From contig OW204009.1 in the NCBI GenBank assembly GCA_934047225.1, positions 16,876,898-16,940,897 on the forward strand: a stretch of 64,000 nt of DNA. The letters are read 5' to 3'. Every line of letters starts with the position of its first letter. The stretch's first letter is position 1. Under the pieces are notes generated by a model. It did no database searches, was not told the DNA's origin, and worked only from the letters and a program-made list of their open reading frames with translations. Of the stretch, positions 24,787 through 37,300 are shown one piece after another. This DNA comes from Ypsolopha sequella (lineage: Eukaryota > Arthropoda > Insecta > Lepidoptera > Ypsolophidae). The position numbers were made by a program, and so were the translations under genes.

Positions 24787-24951
24787 ATGCGTTTAGAATA
24801 AGAATAGGACCAACCGTGCGCCATTTTGCCGTCGCTCTCTGTCGCGCCATTGCTAGACAGAGCCAGAGAGAAAGTGAGAGAGATACGGCTAATCTACGGG
24901 CTAGCAAGTGAAGTTGGCCAGAAGCCCATCCTATTCTTATTGTAAACGCAT
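24787..24951. mobile_element. 165-bp MITE
   Basis: Ends ATGCGTTTAGAATAAGAATA and TATTCTTATTGTAAACGCAT are inverted repeats. Confidence 0.75.
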
Positions 24952-25517
24952 GGTACCTAAGAAATAAATGCGATAACAAGTTAAGCCACGGTATATTTTT
25001 CGTGGCGTGTACTAATTCTACACAAAAGTTCCTTTTTGGATGAAAGAGACAAACTAATTCGAGTAAACAGGATCGACTGACAGTAGATTAAAGTAGGGCC
25101 ACTGAGTGATGGCGCCTATGACTTTTAAATGCCTACAAAGTATCGTAATTATTTATAAGCAAGTGTGAATAATAAATGTAATACTTCATTGTTGATAGTG
25201 ATGTACTACGAGGTAGCCAAGTTACTCAATAATATTTTATTAAAAACAAAACAATGACGAAGTTAAACTAAACGAAAATAAATTAAAGTAAATACTTTTT
25301 TTGAGTTAGATATTTAAACAACTCTTTTCAACTTCGCTCAGGGTGTTGAAAAGAGTTGTTTAAAGCTTGGGGGCCCCGGGGCACTACACCGCCTAGCCCT
25401 CCGATAGCTACGCCACTGGATTTGACACATTTTCCTTTTGTATTATTAAGTTGAATGTTGAATGACGTGTCTAATGTTGAGTTTGTTGAAACACTTGATT
25501 TTTATTTTCAACTTTTC

Positions 25518-25822
25518 AGGACTTTGCCACTCCCGGCGGTCATCCTGGAAGAATTGCCCATACTCACACACGCTGGGCAGGCGGGTTGGTGAGCGCGGTG
25601 CAGGAACCCTCGCACCAGTGACGCCGCTGCCTGTCACCAGTCTGTTCCATATAAGGCTCGGCTATTAGGGATGGATAATACCGCCATCCATCGGTCCCAG
25701 GCTAGGTGGGCCTCCTGGTTTTTTGCCTGTGAGCTGTCCTCTTACTCTCCCCCGAATTACTTCGAGGCGGTCTCCAAGTAAGGTGGTGGTACCTCCACAG
25801 TCGAGCCCGGCATCAGCTCATA
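25518..25822 (+). repeat. Dispersed repeat family A, copy 3
   Basis: Very close to 8367-8718 through CGGTCATCCTGGAAGAATTG, CCAGTCTGTTCCATATAAGG and the CGAATTACTTCGAGGCGGTC block. Confidence 0.8.
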
Positions 25823-27321
25823 CCCGTGATTACTGTTGATCTAAGGAGCAACTGTTCTCGCATACGTTTGTCTCTTTTACCCATGACGGCAACGACTATG
25901 CGCTAGGTCCAGCCTTGATAACAGGAACTAATAAAAAAACAAAAGGTAAATAATCGGGCGAATAAAAATATAATTAGCGACTTCAAGTGTCCGGAATAAA
26001 TACCAAAGCGCGCGAGTAAAATATTGAGTGGGCGAATTTAAAGTATGAAATCGAAAATATTACACCAAAAGTCAAAAAATAGGTGCGACGACGGGCGAAG
26101 CGTGTTAGGTTTACATGTAAGATAAAATAAGGAGCCGAGCAAAGCGGAGCGGAGCGAGGCGACGTCCCTGGTTTTATTACTTAAAATTAAATTGTCACTA
26201 AAATAGAAAATTGTTCGCCTGAGAATTATTCAATTCAACCCAAATTTGTAATTTCAAGTCGCCGTTTTCAAAATTTTTATTCGCCCACTTAGTATTTTAG
26301 TACGCTATATTCAGTATTTTTCACACCTGAAATTTGAATTTATATTCGCTCGTTTAAATACCCAAAACAATATAATACTAAAATAACCCGTTTTCTATAT
26401 TAAGGGTCAATTCTTTAGATTTGTAACACAAGAAATAGTTATATTACATACATTCATACCAGTCTCCCAGAGAGGTAGGCAGAGACCACAGATTTACATC
26501 TGCTACTATGACAAATTTCTTTATCTAGTCCAGGGGTCTCCAAACTTTTTTGCCTAAGGGCCACACTGATTCCTCCACTAAGTCGCGAGGGCCAAGACTA
26601 TAATAGCTCATCATTCCAAAATACTGTAATTTTGACGCGCAAATTCTCGTATTAGGACTAGCCGGTCAGTGAGATATGTATTTTGCAGGGCGCAGGAGAG
26701 TTTATTTATTTATTACTTATTTTGGAAAACTAGCGACTATTTTAATAACACTAGTAAAACACTTAAATTAACTCTAGCTAGTCATTTAAAGTTTCCGCAG
26801 ATAGACTTAGACTAAATAATACTTAATCAAACCATGACAAGTTATAAACAGATTAAAATTAGGTTAATTACGCAAGAAATAGCTCTTATTCAAAGAATGT
26901 GTTCTCAAACATTACACTCACCCACATAATCTCACACAGACCATAATTCACACACTAGTACATACCTCCACATTCTTATTCTTAAATTTGTCAAAATTTA
27001 AATGTATTGAATCTTTTCTTTTTCATAATATACTATCAATGTAAATAATGGAAGGTATATTCTTTACTTAAAAAGAGACTCCAACAACTTGTAAAAACAT
27101 TTATGATTAAGTTACAGAAGTAAATTATTTGTATTTGTATTTGTAAATTATTTGTATTTGTATGTGTTAGTAAGAAGACGTCTCACCGAAGTGATACTGC
27201 TATGGAATAAGTCAATAACATTAACATTTTGAGATAAACAATTAAAAGCTTTACAGGTTCGCCAAATATAAGAATTTTGTTTATAGTTAGTTCTTACTGT
27301 AGGCAAGAAGAAAGTTTTATA

Positions 27322-27490
27322 ATGGTATCGATTCGGTGAAGCACATCTTAACTTATTTGACAGGACTAAACTTAATTTAAGCGTTCTGTCCTTGTCTTTT
27401 CGATAAAGAAAGAAAAAGACAGGACTCTTAAAATAAGGTTAGTTTTGTCAAATAAGTTAAGACGTGTTATGCCGAATCGATACCAATGTC
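27322..27490. mobile_element. Foldback MITE, copy 2, nested in hAT
   Basis: ATGGTATCGATTCGGTGAAG at the left mirrored by ATGCCGAATCGATACCAATG at the right; inner blocks match 22477-22640. Confidence 0.75.
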
Positions 27491-27766
27491 TACGATTTCG
27501 ATTTGGGGCCAGAAAATTGAGCTTACTCAACAGTTCTCCGCTCCATTCACAATTTCGGTTGGTAGGTACTTTGGGCAACATTAACGATTGTGACGGAGTT
27601 AGCCGCAGCGCGTGCTGTACGCAGACCTTGAAATACATTCTTATAACAACACTACTTTTAGACAAATACGCATGATAACGGGTTGTGAATTTTGATTCTA
27701 TTATAAATTGCATCATAATATAGTTTAATAAATATATATAGTATGCCTTAATTAGCTTTTTATAAT

Positions 27767-27963
27767 TATAATTACACAATATAACTTGAAATATATACAA
27801 TGAATAAAAGAAAATTATAACTTGAAATATATTTCGGCCCTTAGTGGGCCGTCATCAGTCAAGTCTGATGACTGATGACGGCCCACTAAGGGCCGAAATA
27901 TATTTCAAGTTATAATTTTCTTTTATTTATTGTATATATTTCAAGTTATATTGTGTAATTATA
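27767..27963. repeat. About 197-bp near-perfect palindrome nested in hAT
   Basis: Arms of about 95 bp around a 7-bp loop centred near 27865, e.g. GGCCCTTAGTGGGCCGTCAT and its complement. Predicted to form a very stable hairpin; probably a foldback MITE. Confidence 0.85.
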
Positions 27964-28376
27964 AATAAAAATCATAATATAGTGGGATAGAAACCGGGCA
28001 TGTCCTGCCAGCGACCGCGGGCCGGATTGGTGGTACTCGCGGGCCGGTCTTAGCCCGCGAGCCGCAGTTTGGAGACCCCTGATCTAATCATTCATAGATA
28101 AAGAAGTTTTAATCTAGTCATACCTGCTCTTCTATTCCAGGTACAAATTATATTGTTTACGCATCGTCGTCGCGTAAGCGTCTTCACTCGCCCTGAAGAA
28201 GGCAGTCTGAATCTGCTGAAACTGGTCGGCTATCCCGACCATACTATTTATTGAGGAGAGCCGTTTGTTAACATCGCGAATTATCCTCAAATTTAATTTA
28301 GTTATAATGACTTCCTGTGATTACGTTCAAAATCTAAAGAATCGTGCCTTGCAACTAGAATATTAACTAGAAATTG

Positions 28377-31300
28377 TCAACCCGTATTAATATCTACAGT
28401 TTTAGTATTTGTACTAGTTATTTGTTTGTCTGTCCGTTTGCTTCTCTCTGTGTATTGTCTGTACCCGCCGCCCACGATACCTAGGAATAATAATAGACCT
28501 ATCCAGGTGTTGGACTTGAACTTCTTGGCGCAGTCCACGGGGTTGTCTGGATTCAGGGTGTAGATCTGAAATTGAAGAAATAACCATTAAAAATGCAACA
28601 TTTTTTAATGGCAACGTTAAACAGCGACAAGAGCGCAGCTCTTTAGAGGCCGCCGGAGCAATCCTAGTTCATACAAACGAAATACTAAAACCATTTGTAA
28701 ATCATAGATGTGTGTGTTTATTCCAAAATATCTAGGTTCCGAAATATATATTAAATAAGGAATAAATACATACTAAGGATATCTATGATTTACAAATGGT
28801 ATTTCGTTTGTATGAACCAGGATTGCTCCGCCGGCCTCTTAAGCCAGGATTAAAAAGGCTAGTTATAGTGGTAGAGTAACTTGCATAACTATTTATTAAG
28901 TTAGTCTTCAATTATCGCTTTTGATTTTAACATCTACATAACCAGCTACAATTTGTAACCATCTACATAACCGGCTACAATTTTTACTATCCAATTTTTA
29001 ACCATCTAAATAACCAGCTACAATTTTTAACCATCTACAATTTTACTATCCGTATAACCAGCTACAATTTTTAATAATAGATTATTAGTTATGTAGACAT
29101 AACCGGCTACAATTTTACCATCCGTATAACCAGCTACAATTTTTAATAATAGATTATTAGTTATGTAGACATAACCGGCTACAATTTTACCATCCGTATA
29201 ACCAGCTACAATTTTTAATAATAGATTATTAGTTATGTAGACATAACCAGCTACAATTTTTAATAATAGATTATTAGTTATGTAAACATAACCGGCTACA
29301 ATTTTTACCATCCACATAACCAGCTACAATTTTTAACCATTTACATAACCAGCTACAATTTTTAGAAGCATCTTGCAATCGTTTATTAATGTCTAGTTGA
29401 CACAGGTAGAGTAGAAAGTCGAGTACAGTAGTACAAATTCAATAATACGTGTATGAATCTTCGCCACTCTTCGGCAAAATTCGTATTTCCGTAGGTATTC
29501 ATATTTTCGCTTTCTATGACAGATAGTGCACGTCCGGTCGCCTATAGACAACCAAAATGACACCCATACTCAGTGGCGTATTAAGATTTGGCGCGCTGGG
29601 CCTGTAAGGTTTGCTGCCCCATAGATTGACGACAAAAAAGCGAACATATTTCGATAATAAAATTAAATTAACTCCAGCAGTGTGTCGATTTGGGCTGAGA
29701 ATGATGATAATAAACGAAAAAACTCAAAACGCTATACAAAGAAATAAACAGCATTTATTCAATATTTAAATTAATTTTCGGCGGACATTTTTTTTAAATA
29801 AACGTGTAAATTCTAAAAGCTATATAAATGAGGGGTTTTCAAAGACAAATTAAAAAAGAAAAAGTAGTACCAAACGACTCGATAGATGGTGGAGCTTGTA
29901 CTAAAAGTGTCAATAAATGTGTTTCTGGCAACACTAGATTCATCTATATATTAAATATGATATACCTATTAAGCTTATTATTAACGTCTTAATTTCTTTA
30001 TGTTTAAATATATTTTGGGAGGAGCCTAGTTTCCACTACACAAGGAAACTGTCTGTGGGAACTAGAGTTTTAATAATTTAGGTAACTTATTTTGAAATAA
30101 AGAAATTGTCATTTCATTTTCATTTTCATGATTGCTAAGATCTATTGTTCTTTCCATAGAGAATTTTTAGGGAAACTGTGTGTTCCTATATTTTTACAAT
30201 TAGCCACAACGCATGGGCTGACCATGTTGAAAGTTGAATGAAACACCAAGTAGAAAACAACACCATATATACACAACAAAATAAGAATATTTTTGTGAAG
30301 GGTGTTGTTGGATTTGACACTTGATTTGAAATTTTTTAGACCACAAAATATTGCTGCCCACAGATTAAAAAATAATCTTTGATATTTGGCACTTTAAAGC
30401 AGGGTAACGCCATCTATGTTTACCTCTGAAAGCTTTATCAAGGTCAGTCTGGAAAACCGCTCATTAAAAGACAGGTAACGATTGATAATGAAAGGCGCCC
30501 CAAGCTGAGCGTGAGGTGCGGCTTGCGCTGCCCCTCGCACCCTGCCGCCCTGGGCCATGGCCCTTTTGGCCCTAGGGTAAATCAAAGATTACAATATTAT
30601 ACCAAATTTGCTCCCGGTTCCGATTTTTTGTACATGTTCTAAAATGAGTTTCACTCTTATTTTCTCTTTACTAACTCTTACCATTTATGATTCGGCTCGT
30701 TTTCGGTAATACGAACAGTGGCGAAGATTTGTATGCGTATTATATCTTTGGCGAATCTCTTGGACTCGGTTTTCTGTATATAGAAAGTACACACCTGATG
30801 AGCCGCGTGGCCACCAGCAGCAAAAAGCGCTGCATAGAACGGCCAGTCCAGCCCCGCCAGCACGCCAGTAGTACAGAAGAGAGCGCTAGAAGCAGCGGCC
30901 ACAGCGCTGAGAGCCGGCTTCGTGTTGTCACCGAACGTCAGTGCTGTTGACTTGATACCAATCCGCGCGTCGTCTACCTTATCCTGGGAATAAATATTCA
31001 TATATAAAATATACGTACATATACTCACGTCTGTCTCCCAGACGGGGTAGGCAGAGACTACAAATTTCCATCTGCTACGATCCAGACACATCTCTTTTGC
31101 CACTTTCACTTCCATCAATCTAGTCACACAAGCTCTTCTATTCCGGATACTTTTGACATGGCCCTTATTCAGTATGTTGCCAATTTGGTCAGCGTACACC
31201 CGCGTTTCACGGACGATTATTACGTCCCAACGCCGTTACTTCGGGCACAAATACACGCTTTTTGGGGCATGCAGGTTTGCTTACAATGTTTTAATTCACC

Positions 31301-34300
31301 GTTCAGCAAGTGGTAAGTAAGAACAAATACTATGCACATAAATTCCAAAAAGCTCATTGGTGAATGCTCGACCGGGAATCGAACCTGGATCTCAAGATTG
31401 AGAGGACAGCGTCCTACCACTGAGCTACCGCTGCTACGATTTATAGTATAGTAATAGTAGTACGTAATTACGCAACGTTACCGCCAAAAAATCGTCTATT
31501 TATTGCTGGATACACTTTTTTTGACATCTGTTTGTGTCCAGTGATCGGAATAGGTAGAGGGTTTCTAACATAACTTCTTATCTTTGTTGTAATAAAACAC
31601 TTGGACTTGTCCACAAAACGTTTATATATGTTGTTACACCCGACCGGTCAGTAACTCCGCCTCGATGCTTGCTTTTGTATGCCTTGCACTGCTGCTTTGT
31701 TCTTTCTTCTGCACGCTTTGTCTCCCTTGTGCCAGCAGCCGGATGTAGGCCTACAAGGGCCAGTATGGTGCCGGTCCCAAGCCCGGTTAAGGGTGAGGCT
31801 ATGTAGGGTGATGCACCCCGGAGGGGGGGGGGGGGGTACTCCCATATACCATGGGTCTACCTCTTTCACCCGGGGGACAATCAATATCTGTATAGCCTCA
31901 GCCTGAAAGGAGGAGGGCCGACCCGTGAACATTCTGGCACCAACCAAACACTGGAACCAGAATGTCCACTCACAGCCATGCGCCCGAACAAACTGAGGCA
32001 CTGGCTGTACCTCCAACAGGGAATGAGTCTGCCTGTTGGTTAGGCCAAAGGGTCAAGCCGACACAACATAAACTCCTTACAATAACCCTCACAAACATTT
32101 ACAGCCAGACATAAACACTACACAAACACTGTATCAACAACACAAACGGGTGCAGGGCCGCACCCCTCACATGACCCGGAGGCCGAGACTCCTGCGCTAC
32201 GTTGCAGCCCCTACATCTTTCAGGTGAAGAGGCTACAATGTTTCATTCCGTGCGCAGTAGAACGCCGCAGGTGGTGCAAAGGTAGCCTGGAGGGTTGAGC
32301 CAATTACGTTCCGGGTCAGAGTTCGTTTGCGGCAACACGCCCTCTTTGGTCCAGCGTACCACCACAAACGGCGCCCACGGTGTAGCAAGCCGTGTGGTAA
32401 TCGGAATACCCCGGCCTCGGCGGACTAAGCTGAGACGGGCGAGGCTCCTGGGCGGAGGGGTATGCAGACGGCAGTGTACGGGGTGTGCGGTGAGCGATTG
32501 ATCCATCCCAGGTCTCTTGCAGCCGCACACTTAGCCCAGCTAGCTGGTGCATTCTTATGCTCATCCGTCTCGTATACAACTCCGCTACGTCAAACCTGCA
32601 AGGCTCCTAGGTCTATCCCACCTAGGCAGGTTTTTGGACAGGGGGCCTATATCTCTGCGAGGATTTCCTGGTGTCATCATAGGGTGATTCCCCCAACGTT
32701 GTGGGCTCCGAGGTGGGTGGGGACTCGTAGAGATGAATTTTAACGGCCTTCAAAAAAATGGAAAACGGGAAAGACAACAAAACTGACAGCGGTGCCAGCA
32801 AACCACCGTCTAAAGCGCTAGACCTTAGCGCTCTAGCAGAGGCCATACAGCCACAAAGCTTTGTAAGCTCATGGCAGATGGTCTCCAACAAAAACAAAAA
32901 AACCAAACAGCCGAAAGGCAAACAACGTGGCAACGTTGTAGCCGGAGGCCAACAACAACAAGGGTCCGTTAGCCAACAGGGTAACCAACCCGTTCAACAG
33001 TCAGGCCGCAATAACAGGCGGAACCGCTGGAGGCGCGCTAAGCGCGACCGGGAAGCAACTGACCGTAACAAAACACAACAGACCAGAGATGCCTCAGCAA
33101 CACCCGCTGACTTGACACCTGGAACGAGTGCGCTTATGGCCCCTCCCCGGGGCTCCACACAGCAGGCCCAGGCCTCAGCTGACTTCTCGTCAAGGGACAA
33201 CAAGCCCAAGGCGGGACTCGCTGGGTCCGGGCGGCCGGGTGGAGGCACGGGGAAACCAAAGCCATTCAGTGAGAAGGCTGCCCAGTCACAGGGTAAAATG
33301 CAAGGCTTCCCTGGTCCCACAAGCACCGCCTCTAGCCACGGCGAGGCCAACAAGGCCATGCCAGCCAGAGAAGTGGGCCGTAAAGGTCAGAAGGGCAAGC
33401 CGGTCTTCCATAAGGCTCGGGATGGCGCCCCTGGAGGTGGCCATGAGACGGCACCTGGAAGGCCCAATGAGCCACGTTTGGCAAAGCGCCGACGCCAGGA
33501 CCGTCTTGATGACACCGTCTCTCCAAGGAGCGACGCCAAACGAGTCAGGGTAGACCAGGGCAAAGATTCTGCATCGTCATACGCAGAAGCCATGCAGTCG
33601 CATCTGTGCGTGGCGGTCAGGATTAGCCCCAGTCATGACCTTTCCGAGGAAGCAGCTCGGCAGCTTCAGACAGAACTCCTAACGAAAGTAGGAGAAATCT
33701 GCTCAGAGGCTGCCAGCTCAAACATCACGGAAGTACCGTCGTTCCGAGGACGCCCTAGCTGGAATGCAGGCGTCCTCAAACTATGGTGCGAGGATGACGG
33801 GTCTCTGGCCTGGCTGAAACGCACCGTAGCGACGCTGAAGCCGCCGTACCCAGGTACGAGCTATGAGGTCGTCAGCCTAAAGGAACTAACACCCAAAGTA
33901 AAATGTGGGTTGTTTATTCCTGAGGTGACGGATAAAACGCCTTCCGAAATACAGACCTGGCTGGCCATGCAAAATAAAAAATGGCTAAAAGTTGACAGCT
34001 GGTCCATGTATAACATGGAAGTGCACACGGCTCCGGCCGAGAGACCCGGGATATTTTTAAGCCTGGGTATACCTCGGTCGGAAATACCGGCTCTGATGGC
34101 AAGAGACCGCCGGGTCACCTTCGGGTTAGGCTCGGTGTATGTCAGATTCTTCGGTCCGAGAGGTTTACAAGATACCGCTCCTGAAGAATCGTCAGCGCCA
34201 GTGGCTACGGAGGCAGACCCTATTCCCGACCCCAGCAAAGGGTCGGAGGAACCCGTGCGTCAGACCACCACCGTAGCCGCTCAACAGGGTGAGGTGCCGA

Positions 34301-37300
34301 CGGAGGGGAGCAGTGGCAGGATGGAAGTGGAACTGCAACCCTCTGAAGGACATCGCCAAGAAGAAGACGTTGCGGATAGGGAGACGGACGGGGACTCAGT
34401 GGATTTCGAAGTTCGATTATCCTCTCCCCGCCTCTCCTCCGACTAACGTCATACAAACGAACCTCCAGCACAAGCAGGTGGCAGTAGCCACTCTGCGCCG
34501 CGTGCTGGAGGTTAACAAACAAACTATCGCCCTGATCCAGGAACCGTGGATCAGGGCTGATAGAATATGTGGCCTTGGCAATATCGGAGGTAAGTTATAT
34601 CTTAACACCTCCGTGCAAAGCCCACGGACATGCATTTACGTTCCACGCCACTTGAATGCCGTGCCTCTAACACAGTTCTGTTCCAGAGATCTGACGACAA
34701 TCAGGCTCGAAGTTCAGGCCTGTGGGGGAGACAGGGCAACCGTGGTGCTGGCGTCTGCCTACCTTCCTGGTGACGAGGAGGTGCCCACTAGGGAGCTAGT
34801 AGACCTGATACAGCACTGCGAGCAAAGTGGCCTGGACTTGATCGTGTCAGCAGACTCTAACTGTCACCACCCCATCTGGGGCAGCGAGACTCCCAACAAG
34901 AGAGGTGAGGACCTAGTATCTTATCTTTTCTCGACTAATCTTACGGTCCTTAATAAGGGCTCTAAACCAACTTTTGTTACCTCCAGATTTCAAACAATAG
35001 TAGACATCACCCTAGCCACGGAGACGGCCGCAAAGCTAGTTACCGAATGGCATGTGTCTGAGGAGCCCTCTTTCTCGGACCACAGGCGAATCTGCTACAA
35101 ACTAGGTGTCCACGCAGAAAGACCCCTACCTAGACGTAACCCGAGAAAAACGAACATCGCAAGGTACAAGGGTCTTCTGAAAGAAGAACTGCGGAAGATG
35201 AACTTTCAGGATATGAGGACATCAGCTAGCAACATTGAAGCCAATGTTAAAATACTAACAAAAAGCATTAACACATGTTACCAAAAGGCCTGCCCACTAG
35301 TGACGCAATCTTCCGAAAATTCGAAATGTCACTGGTGGGGACCTGAACTCGAACGGCTCCGGCATAAGTCCAGGCGCTTATTCAACAGAGCCATGAACAC
35401 CAGAAACGAGGCAGATTGGGACGAGTACAGACAAGCCCAATCATTCTATAAAAAGCGTATCAGGATTAGGAGATGCGAATCCTGGCGCCGTTTCTGTGAG
35501 AACATCGAATCAAACAACGAAGCTGCCAGGGTACGCAAGGTCCTATCGAAAGACCAAGATCGCAACCTAGGCTCGCTTAAGAAACAAGACAACACCTATA
35601 CTAACACAGACAACGAGACCTGTGAAGTACTACTTCAGACGCACTTCCCAGGTTGCAGCATCTCAGACGAATGCAACTGGGAGGAAACAACAAGTAGAAT
35701 ACCAAATGAGCAGGACTGGAAAACAGCCGGGACCGTGGTCGATATTGACAAGACCACCTGGGCCGTCAACAGCTTCCTTCCTTTTAAATCGGCAGGGCTG
35801 GATGGCATATTCCCCGCTCTCTTAAGATGGGGAATTGAGTACCTAGCAGAGCCGCTGGCAGACATCCTGAAAGCATGTCTTGCACACAGCTACATACCGT
35901 ACGACTGGAGGGAAGTCAAAGTCATTTTCTTGCCCAAACCAGGTAGAAGTGACTACACTGAAGCAAAAGCCTTCAGACCCATCAGTCTTACATCCTTTCT
36001 TCTTAAGACCCTCGAAAGGCTATGCGACAGGCATATCAGAGATGGAGCTCTAAAGAAGAAAACGTTACACCCGAACCAACACGCCTACAGTTCGGGTAAA
36101 TCAACGGAGTCGGCTCTGCATAACGTAGTGAAAAGAATCGAGAGCGCTCTAAACACAAAAGAATCAACGCTAGGCGCCTTTATCGATATCGAGGGTGCCT
36201 TTGACAAAACTAGATTCACAAACATCAACCATGCCCTTCTCAAGTATGATGTCGAACCAACACTACGCGGGTGGATAGACAACATGCTTAAGCTGAGAGC
36301 TGTGCAACTAAGTGTGAATGGCACTACCAGAGCTGTGGTTGCTAAAGGCTGCCCACAAGGAGGCGTCCTATCACCGCTGCTCTGGAACATCGTGGCAGAC
36401 GATCTAATCCGACGCCTCAACGAGAGGTGCTATCACACGATAGGCTATGCCGACGACCTTGCTATTCTCATCAATGGGAAATTCGAAGGAACACTCTGCG
36501 AGTTAATGCAGAGTGCTTTCAAAGTCGTTGAAAAATGGTGCGAAGAGTACCAACTAACAGTGAACCCGAAAAAAACCGAGTTAGTCCTGTTCACCAATAA
36601 GAGAAAACTGGCGAACATGAGACTACCGAAACTTTTCGGCACTGAACTAACCATATCAACTGAAGTCAAATACCTAGGAATGATACTTGACAACAAGTTG
36701 AATTGGACAAAACACATGAACAACAAACTGAAAAAGGGAACCATAGCACTATGGCAGTGCAAACGCATGATGGGCAAAAAATGGGGACTACGCCCAAACA
36801 TAATGCTATGGCTATACAAAGCAGTGATAAGACCAATGGTCTCGTACGGTGCCGTCGTCTGGTGGCCTAGGACGGACGCCGGCTATGTACAGAAAGAACT
36901 GGAAAAATTTCAAAGGCATGCTTGCATGCTTACCACAAGCTGCATGCGAACCACGGCATCCGCGGCCCTTGAGACCATCTTGGACGTCCCACCGCTACAC
37001 CTGTTTATACAACAGGAGGCGGCGGTTGCAGCGTTCAGACTCAGGGCGGCTGGACAGTGGAAAAGCGATGACAGGGCACCACACACGCGCATTCTTGAGT
37101 TGGCCGTGTCCCACCAACCCATGATGGACGCACCGTGTGACAGAATACCTAAAAAGCATGTCTTTAATAGACAGTACAACGTCCAACTATTTGAGGAAAC
37201 AGCAGATCACTCTAATATCCATGAGGTAAGGATATATACGGATGGATCCAAAACAAAGGTGGGTACCGGGGCCGGAGCGTACTCAGCTGAACTTAACATT

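Larger units (their letters stand above)
26531..28081. mobile_element. Non-autonomous hAT transposon (1551 bp)
   Basis: Terminal repeats CAGGGGTCTCCAAACT and AGTTTGGAGACCCCTG; flanking 8-mers ATCTAGTC (26523-26530) and ATCTAATC (28082-28089) differ by one base, as expected for a hAT target duplication. The sequence interrupted, 26455-26530 joined to 28082-28150, matches 31020-31145. No transposase frame remains; other elements are nested inside. Confidence 0.85.
19185..28376. other. Upstream/intergenic region between alpha-catenin coding exon 1 and the COQ2 3' end
   Basis: No protein-coding host exon recognised. It contains the repeats listed separately, plus a segment at about 24500-24700 that recurs inverted at 48770-49000 (shared GTTGCCAAACATAG-like and ACCATGGTATG-like blocks). 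25830-26450 and 22640-23270 show nothing I can name beyond low-complexity AT-rich sequence and SINE-tail-like text (CACCCCCTCATTAATATTATG near 23030). Confidence 0.6.

Noticed and set aside
29027..29317. 96-aa repetitive open frame as a structural protein
   Set aside because: It is produced by the 72-bp minisatellite, whose period is a multiple of three; no other coding signal.
28938..29372. Regularly spaced repeats resembling a CRISPR array
   Set aside because: The spacers are themselves repeated, the context is a eukaryotic intron and no cas genes exist; it is a minisatellite.
31818..31836. G-homopolymer as a regulatory quadruplex
   Set aside because: A single run in the LINE 5' UTR; there are not four separated G tracts that I can support.
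32994..34102. Several antisense frames of 60-125 aa opposite LINE ORF1
   Set aside because: Mirror frames of a GC-rich coding sequence, no recognisable domains.
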